Shown here: positions 16,695 to 24,012 of the stretch, in pieces
How positions within the stretch are numbered: position 1 is the first letter of the stretch
Layout of the letters: the number at the start of each line of letters is the position of its first letter
Source of the DNA: an uncultured Lachnospiraceae bacterium
GTDB lineage: Bacteria > Bacillota > Clostridia > Lachnospirales > Lachnospiraceae
Assembly: GCA_900316075.1 (NCBI GenBank)
Contig: ONBT01000006.1
Span: 52,463-116,462 of the forward strand
Length of the DNA: 64,000 nt
Direction: 5' to 3'
Notes under the pieces: generated by a model
The model's input: only the letters and a program-made list of their open reading frames with translations
Told to the model about the DNA's origin: nothing
Database searches by the model: none
Translations under genes and position numbers: made by a program

Positions 16695-17220
16695 ACTGAC
16701 CATGCTCCGGGTCTTAATGATCCCCTTCTTTGTGGTCTTTCTTCTGGTCTTTCCGGATAGCCTCACAATGCGGCTGGTGGCGGATGCCATTTTCATTGCC
16801 GCCTCCCTCACCGATATGGCGGACGGGAAGATTGCCCGGTCGAGAAACCTCATTACGAATTTCGGCAAGTTCATGGACCCTCTGGCCGATAAACTCCTGG
16901 TCACCTCGGCCATGATCTGCCTGACCTCTTTGGGGGAGCTGCCCGCCTGGTTTACGATAATTGTTGTTGCACGGGAATTCATCATTTCCGGATTCCGCCT
17001 GATAGCAGCCGAGAACGGCATCGTCATCGCTGCCTCCTACTGGGGCAAGTTCAAGACCGCCTTTTCCATGATCATGGTGATCGTCATGGTGGCTTCCTTC
17101 GACAATTTCATCTGGTACGTTCTGGGACAGATTCTCATGTGGGTTTCCCTTGTTCTGACGGTCGTTTCCCTGATTGACTACATTGTGAAGAACAAGGACG
17201 TCTTAAAGGAGCAGAATTGA
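16672..17220 (+). CDS. pgsA: CDP-diacylglycerol-glycerol-3-phosphate 3-phosphatidyltransferase
   Basis: Integral membrane enzyme that makes phosphatidylglycerol phosphate from CDP-diacylglycerol. The CDP-alcohol phosphotransferase motif is complete: DGKIAR, eight residues, G, three residues, D, three residues, D (about residues 48-69). Four to six hydrophobic segments are visible and the length of 182 residues is normal. The start lies inside the end of rimO, and its stop overlaps the TTG start of cinA, so three genes are tightly coupled. Confidence 0.95.
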   Translation: MKMNLPNKLTMLRVLMIPFFVVFLLVFPDSLTMRLVADAIFIAASLTDMADGKIARSRNLITNFGKFMDPLADKLLVTSAMICLTSLGELPAWFTIIVVAREFIISGFRLIAAENGIVIAASYWGKFKTAFSMIMVIVMVASFDNFIWYVLGQILMWVSLVLTVVSLIDYIVKNKDVLKEQN

Positions 17221-17747
17221 GCATCTTTGATGACATGAAAAGGGGACTGGATTCCCTTATATCCCCTTCAAAGGACCGTCTGGCCCACGAGCTTTTCGAT
17301 GAGCTCAAAAGAAAACATCTCCGGGTCTCCACGGCAGAATCCTGTACCGGGGGCCGGCTGGCGGATACCCTTGTTTCCATTGAGGGCGTTTCCGAGGTCT
17401 ATCCGGGAGGTTTTGTGACCTATTCCGACGAGGCCAAGGCCAGGGACCTTTCCGTGTCCCGGACCGCCCTGTCCCAGCACACCGCGGTAAGTTCCGAAGT
17501 GTCCCGGCAGATGGCCATGGGCCTTCATATGAAGACCGGGGCAGACCTCTGCCTGACCACGACCGGCATGGCCGGTCCCACCGGCGGAAGCCCTTCCTGC
17601 CCGGTCGGAACCGTCTATATTTCAGCTTTCTACAAGGGACAGGTCCTTACCCGCCACTTCGTCTTCAGGGGAAACCGGGAAGCCGTCCGCAATCAGGCTG
17701 TCCGGGAGGCCCTTGTACTCGGGCTTTTCATGCTGCAGGAGGATTGA
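17217..17747 (+). CDS. cinA: CinA-family nicotinamide-nucleotide amidohydrolase (PncC)
   Basis: A 176-residue protein equal to the C-terminal domain of CinA, which deamidates nicotinamide mononucleotide in NAD salvage. The family patterns STAESCTGGRLADTL, YPGGFVTYSDEAK and TTGMAGPTGG are present. The N-terminal molybdopterin-binding-like domain of full CinA is absent, so it is a stand-alone PncC. The start is TTG at 17217, overlapping the pgsA stop, with AAAGGAG about 6 bases before it. In many Firmicutes full-length cinA follows pgsA and precedes recA; here the next gene is rsmD, and recA is not in the window. Confidence 0.9.
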   Translation: MSIFDDMKRGLDSLISPSKDRLAHELFDELKRKHLRVSTAESCTGGRLADTLVSIEGVSEVYPGGFVTYSDEAKARDLSVSRTALSQHTAVSSEVSRQMAMGLHMKTGADLCLTTTGMAGPTGGSPSCPVGTVYISAFYKGQVLTRHFVFRGNREAVRNQAVREALVLGLFMLQED

Positions 17748-17754
17748 CAGGTCT

Positions 17755-18318
17755 ATGAGAGTTATCGCAGGCAGCCGCCGGTCCATTCCTCTTCAGTCCG
17801 TGGACGGAATGGCCACCCGGCCCACCCAGGACCGGATCAAGGAAACCCTGTTCAATGTGATCCAGAACTACATACCGGGCTGCACCTTCCTGGACCTTTA
17901 TGCAGGTTCCGGGCAGATGGCTATCGAAGCCCTGTCCCGGGGGGCCGTTTCCGCGGTCTTGGTGGACAGCGGGCGGGAGCCCAAGAAGGTCATCGAGAAG
18001 AATCTCGAAAAGACGAAGTTCACCGAAGAGGCCAGGCTCTATACTTCTGCTGTCCTTTCCTTTGTGAGCACGGCGTCTCCTGACCGTCCGTTCGATATTA
18101 TTTATATGGACCCGCCCTATGACCTGCATGAGGAGAACGCGGTCCTGGAGAAAATCATCGAACGGAATCTCCTGGCAGAAAACGGGCAGATTATCGTGGA
18201 AGCCCGTCTGGACAACAATTTTTATGAGAAGGTTCCTGCGGGGCTTGTGGTCACGAGAGTCAAAGACTATAAGACCAACCGGCACGTTTTCCTGAAAAGG
18301 GCAGGTGAGGAGAGTTGA
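17755..18318 (+). CDS. rsmD: 16S rRNA (guanine(966)-N2)-methyltransferase
   Basis: A Rossmann-fold SAM-dependent methyltransferase acting on G966 of 16S rRNA. Starts MRVIAGSRR, with the conserved RPTQDRIKETLFN segment, the SAM-binding motif LDLYAGSGQMAIEA and the catalytic DPPY (about residues 119-122). The 187-residue length is normal. The ATG at 17755 was chosen by family start and by GCAGGAGG upstream. Its stop overlaps the TTG start of coaD, the near-universal rsmD-coaD pair. Confidence 0.95.
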   Translation: MRVIAGSRRSIPLQSVDGMATRPTQDRIKETLFNVIQNYIPGCTFLDLYAGSGQMAIEALSRGAVSAVLVDSGREPKKVIEKNLEKTKFTEEARLYTSAVLSFVSTASPDRPFDIIYMDPPYDLHEENAVLEKIIERNLLAENGQIIVEARLDNNFYEKVPAGLVVTRVKDYKTNRHVFLKRAGEES

Positions 18319-18791
18319 AAAAAGCCATCTATCCGGGCAGCTTCGATCCCGTCACTTACGGCCACCTTGACATCATCCGCCGGGCCGCCGGACTGTTCGA
18401 TTCTCTGACCGTTCTCGTCATGACGAACAGCGCAAAAAGGACGTTGTTTTCACCCGATGAGCGTGTTAAGATGATACAGGGTCTGGTGAAGGACTACCCG
18501 AACGTCAATGTGGAAGCCACGGACAGGCTCCTTGTGGACTATGCCCGGGACAACGGCAAGAATATCGTCGTCCGGGGCCTTCGGACCACGACGGACTTCG
18601 AATATGAGCTGCAGCTTGCCCATATCTACAAGAAGGAAAACGAAGGCTTGGAGACCGTCTTTCTTGCCACGGAGATGGAGTACTCCTATCTGTCTTCGAC
18701 CGTGGTCCGGGAGTTTGCCTCCTACCACGGGGACATTTCCCCCTTCGTTCCGGCCTCCATCATTCCGCTGATTGAGGAAAAGTACCGGTAG
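18315..18791 (+). CDS. coaD: Phosphopantetheine adenylyltransferase
   Basis: Fourth step of coenzyme A synthesis: adenylation of 4'-phosphopantetheine to dephospho-CoA. The nucleotidyltransferase motif YPGSFDPVTYGHLDII is at the N-terminus, with RGLRTTTDFEYELQ in the middle and the ISSTxVR-like motif as YLSSTVVREF near residue 125. The length of 158 residues is normal. The start is TTG at 18315 overlapping the rsmD stop, with GTGAGGAGAG before it. Confidence 0.96.
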   Translation: MKKAIYPGSFDPVTYGHLDIIRRAAGLFDSLTVLVMTNSAKRTLFSPDERVKMIQGLVKDYPNVNVEATDRLLVDYARDNGKNIVVRGLRTTTDFEYELQLAHIYKKENEGLETVFLATEMEYSYLSSTVVREFASYHGDISPFVPASIIPLIEEKYR

Positions 18792-18805
18792 AACCGTATA
18801 GCGGC

Positions 18806-18820
18806 TTTTCATTAGTCATA
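18806..18820 (+). repeat. Diverged copy of the TTTACATTANTCATG motif
   Basis: TTTTCATTAGTCATA between coaD and the coiled-coil gene, in the direction of transcription, 39 bases before that gene's start. Confidence 0.4.
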
Positions 18821-18858
18821 AAATCTGTTTGACAGCAGTGTAAGGAGAATACATCCGT

Positions 18859-19602
18859 ATGGCCAGCGAAATTGAAAACATCATCGAAGAGATTGAGGAT
18901 TACCTGGACGGCTGCAAGCCCGTTCCCCTGTCCTCCACGAAGATTCAGGTGAACCGGGACGACATGGATTCCCTGATCGATGAGCTGAAGACGAAGACGC
19001 CCGTTGAGATCAAGCGCTACCAGAAGATTATCAACAATCAGGAAGCCATCATCAACGATGCGAAGAAGAAGGCGGCGGCCATCATCGAAGAAGCCCAGGT
19101 GCAGACCACGGAGCTTCTTTCCGAGCACGAAATCATGCGCAAGGCTTACGCCCAGGCCAATGAAGTCGTCATGGTGGCCACAAAGCAGGCCAACGAAATG
19201 CTGGACAAGGCCACGAGCGAGGCCAATGAAATCCGGACCGGGGCCATCGCCTATACGGACAGCCTCTTAAAGAGCATACAGGAGCTCCTGGTCACATCCA
19301 TGGATACGACCCGGTCCCGGGATGAGCGCTTCCTTGAGACCATGCAGGGTTACCTCGATACCGTGGTTCAGAACCGGATGGAGCTTTCTCCGAATCCCAC
19401 GGATACGGTCATGAATTCGGCCCAGCCCCAGAAACCGGCCGCCCAGGCTCCTGCGAAGCCCGCTGCAGGACAGGCAGCAGCCCCCCAGACCGGAATCGAT
19501 GCAGCGAAAAAGCCTGCCCAGACGCCTCCAGCTGCTGCTTCGGACGACAAGAAGCAGAAGTCCGGAATCGACGTTCCCGAGAAATTCTTCAATAAGGAAT
19601 GA
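18859..19602 (+). CDS. Coiled-coil protein of unknown function
   Basis: A 247-residue protein, soluble and mostly helical. Residues about 1-40 are acidic (IENIIEEIEDYLDG), about 45-175 form a long heptad-rich helix with many Ala, Glu, Lys and Gln (AKKKAAAIIEEAQVQTTELL), and about 180-235 is an Ala/Pro/Gln-rich tail ending in a short charged segment. Such proteins are often labelled ATP synthase or V-ATPase subunit-like because of the helix, but no ATPase genes are near and no membrane segment is present, so I do not accept that label. A DivIVA- or stalk-like scaffolding role is only a guess. TAAGGAGAA precedes the ATG by about 9 bases. It follows coaD. Confidence 0.8.
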   Translation: MASEIENIIEEIEDYLDGCKPVPLSSTKIQVNRDDMDSLIDELKTKTPVEIKRYQKIINNQEAIINDAKKKAAAIIEEAQVQTTELLSEHEIMRKAYAQANEVVMVATKQANEMLDKATSEANEIRTGAIAYTDSLLKSIQELLVTSMDTTRSRDERFLETMQGYLDTVVQNRMELSPNPTDTVMNSAQPQKPAAQAPAKPAAGQAAAPQTGIDAAKKPAQTPPAAASDDKKQKSGIDVPEKFFNKE

Positions 19603-19627
19603 GCCCGGGCCTTATATTATTATCACT

Positions 19628-19658
19628 GGCACCCATGATTCCGGGTGCCTTTTCTTTT
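19628..19658 (+). terminator. Intrinsic terminator after the coiled-coil gene
   Basis: GGCACCC pairs with GGGTGCC across an 8-base loop, followed by TTTTCTTTT. It ends only 7 bases before the HAD gene's likely ATG. Confidence 0.8.
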
Positions 19659-19664
19659 ACATTT

Positions 19665-20333
19665 ATGAACAGAAGACACAAATACGAAGCCGTCATTTTC
19701 GACCTGGACGGGACCCTGATCGATTCTCTTTCCGTCTGGCACGATGTGGATGTGGCCTTTCTGGGAAAGCGGGGCCTTTCGGTTCCCGACACCCTGCAGA
19801 AGGACTTAGGCGGCCTTTCCATGTATGAAATCGGCGAATATTTTCAGAGGGAGTTTGGCCTGCCGGACACCGTGGAAGAGATGATGGCCGAATGGAATGA
19901 ACTGGCCTATGAAGACTACCGGTACAGATTCGGCCTCAAGGACGGGGCGGATGACCTTCTTCATTTTCTGAAGGAAAATTCCTTTCCCACCGGGCTTGCC
20001 ACCAGCAATTCCAGGGAACTCGTCGAAGCTTCTTTTGAAAAGAACCGCCTGCATGATGTAATTGATGTAATTGTATCTTCAAATGAGGTCCCCCACGGAA
20101 AACCGGAGCCGGATATCTACCTCGCCTGCGCACAGAGGCTTTCGGCTGCCCCGGAGAAATGCCTGGTTTTTGAGGACCACCCGGATGGTATCCTGGCGGC
20201 CAGACGGGCCGGGATGACCGTATGGGCCCTTGCAGACACTTACACGTCTGAGGAAGCGGAAGAAAAGCGGCAGGCGGCCGCCGGCTTCCTCAATGACTTC
20301 ACGGAATTCGACCGGGACCTGCTTTTTGAATAA
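19665..20333 (+). CDS. HAD superfamily phosphatase (beta-phosphoglucomutase-like)
   Basis: About 222 residues. HAD motif I is DLDGTLID near residue 14, motif II is ATSNS near 108, motif III has the Lys in GKPEPDIY near 143, and motif IV is FEDHPDG near 167. A helical cap lies between motifs I and II, as in the beta-phosphoglucomutase/phosphatase subgroup; the substrate cannot be told. The start is uncertain. The ATG at 19665 follows a terminator and has no ribosome site. An ATG at 19599 overlaps the preceding stop by 4 bases but would add 22 odd residues encoded across the terminator hairpin. I prefer 19665. Confidence 0.85.
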   Translation: MNRRHKYEAVIFDLDGTLIDSLSVWHDVDVAFLGKRGLSVPDTLQKDLGGLSMYEIGEYFQREFGLPDTVEEMMAEWNELAYEDYRYRFGLKDGADDLLHFLKENSFPTGLATSNSRELVEASFEKNRLHDVIDVIVSSNEVPHGKPEPDIYLACAQRLSAAPEKCLVFEDHPDGILAARRAGMTVWALADTYTSEEAEEKRQAAAGFLNDFTEFDRDLLFE

Positions 20334-20364
20334 ATCGGGAGCCTGCCCGAATTTGACTTTTCCG
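20332..20364 (+). terminator. Weak terminator candidate after the HAD gene
   Basis: AAATCGGG and CCCGAATTT can pair around AGCCTG, followed by a short T-rich tail (GACTTTT). The stem is short and bulged. Confidence 0.35.
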
Positions 20365-20398
20365 GATCAGGCGGGAAACGATAGAAACTGATTACGCA

Positions 20399-21376
20399 AT
20401 GAAAGAAATAATTATTGACGGAAACAGCGAGAAGCAGACCCTGCTCAAATACCTGCGCCGTCTCTTTCCGGGCTCAACGGACGGCTTTTTCTTCAAGATG
20501 ATGCGGAAGAAGAATATTGTCTTGAACGGGAAAAAGGCGACCGGGAAGGAAATTCTGAAAAGTGGCGATACCGTCAAAGTTTTCTTTTCGGATGAAACAT
20601 TTGAAAAATTATCATCTGAAGGTACAGATGAAACAAAAGGTGTCTTTCAGGCCCTGCTTAAGGCTTCCTATCCCAAACCGGAAATCGTTTATGAATGCCC
20701 CGATTTTCTTGCCGTAAACAAGGCCCCCGGCCTCCTGTCCCAGAAGGCGGAAGGAAAAGACATTTCCATAAATGAAATGCTGCTTTCCTATGCGGCCCCA
20801 AAGGGGCTGATTACGGAAGAGTCCTACGCCCGTTTTCATCCATCCGTTTCGAACCGCCTTGACCGGAACACATCCGGCCTCCTCTTTTTTGCCCTCACTC
20901 TGAAGGGGCAGCAGTTTCTGACAGAGATGCTCAAGACAAGGTCCCTGAAGAAATATTATCTGGCCCTTGTGCATGGCAGGCCGGCAGAAACGCCGGATGC
21001 AAAGGCATTTCTGCGGAAAGACGAAAAGACCAATACCGTAACCGTACGGGACAGAGACTTTGAAGGCGCCCGGGAAATCCATACCGGGATAGAAGTCCTT
21101 TCCTCGTCGACAGAATTTTCTCTATTGAAGGTGCATTTGATCACCGGGGCGCCCCACCAAATCCGGGCCCATCTGAAGTTTCTGGGCTGTCCGATTATTT
21201 TCGATTCCAAGTACGGAGACGCTGAAAAAGACAGGAAAATTTTTTTCGAAAACAAACGGCAGATGCTGCATTCCTACGAAACTGTTTTGCCCGATGGACG
21301 GGCCTTCAAGGCCCCGGTGCCCGCTGACATGGCGGGGCTCTGCAGGCAGTTCGGTATAGATACCAGCAGCATATAA
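20399..21376 (+). CDS. RluA-family pseudouridine synthase
   Basis: A 325-residue enzyme that isomerises uridines in RNA. An N-terminal S4 RNA-binding domain (about 15-65) precedes the catalytic domain; the catalytic Asp is in NRLDRNTSGLL (near residue 157), and GAPHQIRAHLKFLGCPI is the conserved later motif. Overall it resembles RluC-type 23S rRNA synthases more than RluD, but the target base cannot be assigned. No Shine-Dalgarno sequence precedes the ATG; the sequence GATAGAAACTGATTACGCA is found there instead. A second family member, closer to RluD, is at 38496-39428. Confidence 0.9.
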   Translation: MKEIIIDGNSEKQTLLKYLRRLFPGSTDGFFFKMMRKKNIVLNGKKATGKEILKSGDTVKVFFSDETFEKLSSEGTDETKGVFQALLKASYPKPEIVYECPDFLAVNKAPGLLSQKAEGKDISINEMLLSYAAPKGLITEESYARFHPSVSNRLDRNTSGLLFFALTLKGQQFLTEMLKTRSLKKYYLALVHGRPAETPDAKAFLRKDEKTNTVTVRDRDFEGAREIHTGIEVLSSSTEFSLLKVHLITGAPHQIRAHLKFLGCPIIFDSKYGDAEKDRKIFFENKRQMLHSYETVLPDGRAFKAPVPADMAGLCRQFGIDTSSI

Positions 21377-21461
21377 GCTTTTTTGACGCCATAAATTGCT
21401 GGAACAGGGTATATTTTTTCTATTTCAGCAGTTTTTGCTGCATTTCAGATAGGGTGTTTGA

Positions 21462-21998
21462 ATGGCCACATGGGAATCCCGGGGCCTCCGGGGATCGGTC
21501 CTCGAGGACATGATCAATAAGACAAATGAAATCTACCGGGAGAAGAAGCTGGCCCTGATCCAGAAGGTGCCGACCCCCATCACCCCCATCAATATCGACA
21601 AGGAGTCGCGCCACATCACCCTGGCCTACTTCGACCAGAAGTCAACGGTCGACTACATCGGGGCCGTGCAGGGCATCCCGGTCTGTTTCGACGCCAAGGA
21701 ATGCAACACGGACCGCTTTCCCCTGGCCAATATCCATGAGCATCAGATGGCCTTCATGAAGGAGTTCGAAGAGCAGGAAGGGGTGGCCTTCTTCCTCATC
21801 ATGTTCACCGAAATCAACACCTTTTACTACATGCGTTACCGGGAGGCCGAGAAATTCTGGCAGCGGATGGAAGAGGGGGGCCGCAAGTCCTTCCTGAGGG
21901 AGGAGCTGGATCCGGACTTTTTCTTCGAGGCCGGCCGCAACGCCTTCCTTCCCTATCTCAACATGCTGGAGAAGGACCTTTCGGAGCGGGATGAATAA
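21462..21998 (+). CDS. recU: Holliday junction resolvase RecU
   Basis: A 178-residue Firmicutes-specific resolvase that cleaves four-way junctions and modulates RecA, acting after RecG or RuvAB branch migration. The conserved residues are visible: RGLRGSVLEDMIN near the N-terminus, the metal-binding core KSTVDYIGAVQGIPVCFDAKEC (positions about 55-76, with Asp, Glu and Lys), and HEHQMAFMKEF. Length is slightly short but normal. In B. subtilis recU is paired with the PBP gene ponA; no such neighbour is seen here. A weak ribosome site (ATAGGGTG) precedes the ATG. Confidence 0.94.
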   Translation: MATWESRGLRGSVLEDMINKTNEIYREKKLALIQKVPTPITPINIDKESRHITLAYFDQKSTVDYIGAVQGIPVCFDAKECNTDRFPLANIHEHQMAFMKEFEEQEGVAFFLIMFTEINTFYYMRYREAEKFWQRMEEGGRKSFLREELDPDFFFEAGRNAFLPYLNMLEKDLSERDE

Positions 21999-22001
21999 GT
22001 G

Positions 22002-22030
22002 TTGACAGTTTTGCATGAAATATATATAAT
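22002..22030 (+). promoter_or_regulatory. Promoter of the histidine operon
   Basis: Consensus TTGACA (22002-22007), 17-base spacer, consensus TATAAT (22025-22030). The 45-base leader has a small hairpin (CATGCTA/TAGCGTG) but no His-rich leader peptide, T-box or terminator, so attenuation is not apparent. Confidence 0.85.
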
Positions 22031-22074
22031 TCACCATGCTAATGTGGTAGCGTGCTAAAGCAAAGAGAAGAGAT

Positions 22075-23196
22075 ATGAACCGTGTCATTCACACCCCGGA
22101 AGGCTTTCGGGACATCTATGGGAACGAATTCGAGGAGAGAAGGGAACTGACGGACCGCCTGTCCCGGTCTCTCGAGTCCTTCGGCTACCGGGGGATTGAA
22201 AGCCCGGCCATCGAGTTCTTCGACGTTTTTTCCAAGGACAAGGGATCAACCCCATCGAAGGACCTTTACAAATTTTTTGACCGGGAGGGGAATACCCTGG
22301 CCCTGCGGCCCGACTTTACTCCCTCTATCTGCCGCTGTGCAGCCGCCCATTTTTCGGATGCGAAGGAGCCCCTGCGCTTTACCTACCGGGGCAATGTCTA
22401 TGTAAATTCCTCCTCCTACCGGGGGCGGCTCAATGAGTCTGCCGAAGTGGGCGCCGAGTTTCTCTTCGACGGTTCGGTCGAGGCGGACGCCGAGATCCTT
22501 GCCGCTTCCTGTGAGGCCTTGAAGTCCTGCGGCCTTACTGATTTCAAAATCGGCATCGGTCATGCGGACATCCTGAAGGGCCTGATTGAGGCCGCCTCCC
22601 TGACGGAGAACGAGGATACGGTCCGCTCCTACATCGAAAACCACAATTTCTTCGGCCTGGAGCAGTTCCTGCAGAAGCATAATGTAAAACCCGACCTTAC
22701 CCGCCTGTTCATGGCCCTGCAGAAGACCTTTGATGAATTTTGTGAACTCTCTGAACTTTTTACACTGTCGGAACAGTATCCCCGGATTCACGGGGCCTTG
22801 GAGCGGCTTTCCGTCCTTTCCGACCTCCTGAAAGCTTACGGGGTGGAGCGCTTCATCTCCTACGACTTCGGTTTCGTGAGCCGCTTCCGCTACTATACCG
22901 GGCTGATTTTCACGGGCTATGCCTACGGGACCGGGGAGCCGATTCTGTCGGGTGGCCGCTACGACCACCTGCTGGAAAATTTCGGCACCACGGGAGAAGC
23001 CGTCGGCTTTGCTGTCTTCTGCGACGAGCTCTATTCGGCCCTGAAAGCGGCCGGTCTCAGCCTGGCGGGAGGCGCTGTCCGGCGGACCCTGACCTACAAC
23101 GAGAAAAACCGAAAGGAAGTCATCCGAAAAGCCATGGAAATGCGGTCGACCGGCATCGAGGTGACATTGCAGCATGAACAGCCGGGTGAGAAATAA
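22075..23196 (+). CDS. hisZ: ATP phosphoribosyltransferase regulatory subunit
   Basis: A 373-residue HisRS-like protein lacking the anticodon-binding domain. HisZ forms a hetero-octamer with short HisG and allows histidine feedback control. The class II synthetase motif 2-like segment (LRPDFTPSICR) and the C-terminal ALSGGRYDHLL-type motif (ILSGGRYDHLLENFG) are present. It is first in the his operon behind a consensus promoter. The ribosome site is weak (GAGAAGAG). Its pairing with the short HisG next door settles the assignment. Confidence 0.94.
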   Translation: MNRVIHTPEGFRDIYGNEFEERRELTDRLSRSLESFGYRGIESPAIEFFDVFSKDKGSTPSKDLYKFFDREGNTLALRPDFTPSICRCAAAHFSDAKEPLRFTYRGNVYVNSSSYRGRLNESAEVGAEFLFDGSVEADAEILAASCEALKSCGLTDFKIGIGHADILKGLIEAASLTENEDTVRSYIENHNFFGLEQFLQKHNVKPDLTRLFMALQKTFDEFCELSELFTLSEQYPRIHGALERLSVLSDLLKAYGVERFISYDFGFVSRFRYYTGLIFTGYAYGTGEPILSGGRYDHLLENFGTTGEAVGFAVFCDELYSALKAAGLSLAGGAVRRTLTYNEKNRKEVIRKAMEMRSTGIEVTLQHEQPGEK

Positions 23197-23260
23197 GCCT
23201 TTTAAGTTTCATTTAGCCCTGCAGACTTCAAGTGACTCCATAAAAATTCGGAGAGAAGGA

Positions 23261-23920
23261 ATGGATAGAAATACAGCAATTACGGTCGCCCTGGGCAAGG
23301 GCAGACTCGCAAAGAAGGCAATGGAAGCCTTCGGCAATATAGGCATCCCCTGTGACGAGATGAAGGACCCGGATACAAGGAAGCTCATCTTTGAAAATGA
23401 AGAGAAGGGCTACCGCTTCTTCCTTTCGAAGGGGCCGGATGTGCCCACCTACGTCGAGTACGGGGCGGCGGACATCGGCATTGTCGGAGAGGACACAATT
23501 CTGGAGGAGGCCCGGAACATCTACGAGGTCCTGGACTTAGGGTTCGGAAAGTGCCGCATGTGCATTGCCGGCCCCCAAGGGCACGAGGGCCTCATGCAGG
23601 AGAACCGCCGTATCCGGGTGGCCACCAAGTATCCCCGGATAGCCAAAAATTATTTTTACAACGAAAAGAACCGGACCGTCGAAATCATCAAATTGAACGG
23701 GTCCATCGAACTGGCTCCGATTGTGGGGCTTTCGGACGTCATCTGTGATATAGTAGAGACCGGGAGTACCCTGAAGGAAAACGGCCTGGCCGTCTACGAC
23801 ACGGTCTGCCCCCTATCGGCCCGCATGGTCGTAAACCCCGTCTCCATGAAGATGAAGGGGGAAAAGATCGAGCGCCTGATTGAGGCCTGGAAGAATGTCA
23901 ATCTGAAGGCAGATTTATAA
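23261..23920 (+). CDS. hisG: ATP phosphoribosyltransferase, short form
   Basis: First enzyme of histidine synthesis, joining ATP and PRPP. The 219-residue length marks the short form that needs HisZ. Motifs: ALGKGRLAKKA at the N-terminus, GAADIGIVGED near residue 69, and the PRPP-binding region DIVETGSTLKENGL near 163-176. The start at 23261 is preceded by GAGAGAAGGA; a longer in-frame ORF begins inside hisZ without support. A 6-bp stem (CAGGCG/CGCCTG) lies between its stop and hisD. Confidence 0.95.
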   Translation: MDRNTAITVALGKGRLAKKAMEAFGNIGIPCDEMKDPDTRKLIFENEEKGYRFFLSKGPDVPTYVEYGAADIGIVGEDTILEEARNIYEVLDLGFGKCRMCIAGPQGHEGLMQENRRIRVATKYPRIAKNYFYNEKNRTVEIIKLNGSIELAPIVGLSDVICDIVETGSTLKENGLAVYDTVCPLSARMVVNPVSMKMKGEKIERLIEAWKNVNLKADL

Positions 23921-24012
23921 GTTCAGGCGGGAGACCTTTCAACGCCTGGATATGCCGACCAGGAATCTGTACATATTGTTGAAACAGTAGATAGAATAGA
24001 AGGGCGAAAGCA

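Noticed and set aside
18859..19602. Label as V-type or F-type ATPase subunit
   Set aside because: No ATPase genes nearby and no membrane segment; similarity is probably only coiled-coil composition.
22031..22074. T-box or histidine leader peptide before hisZ
   Set aside because: The leader is only about 45 bases, has no His codon run, no T-box sequence and no terminator.
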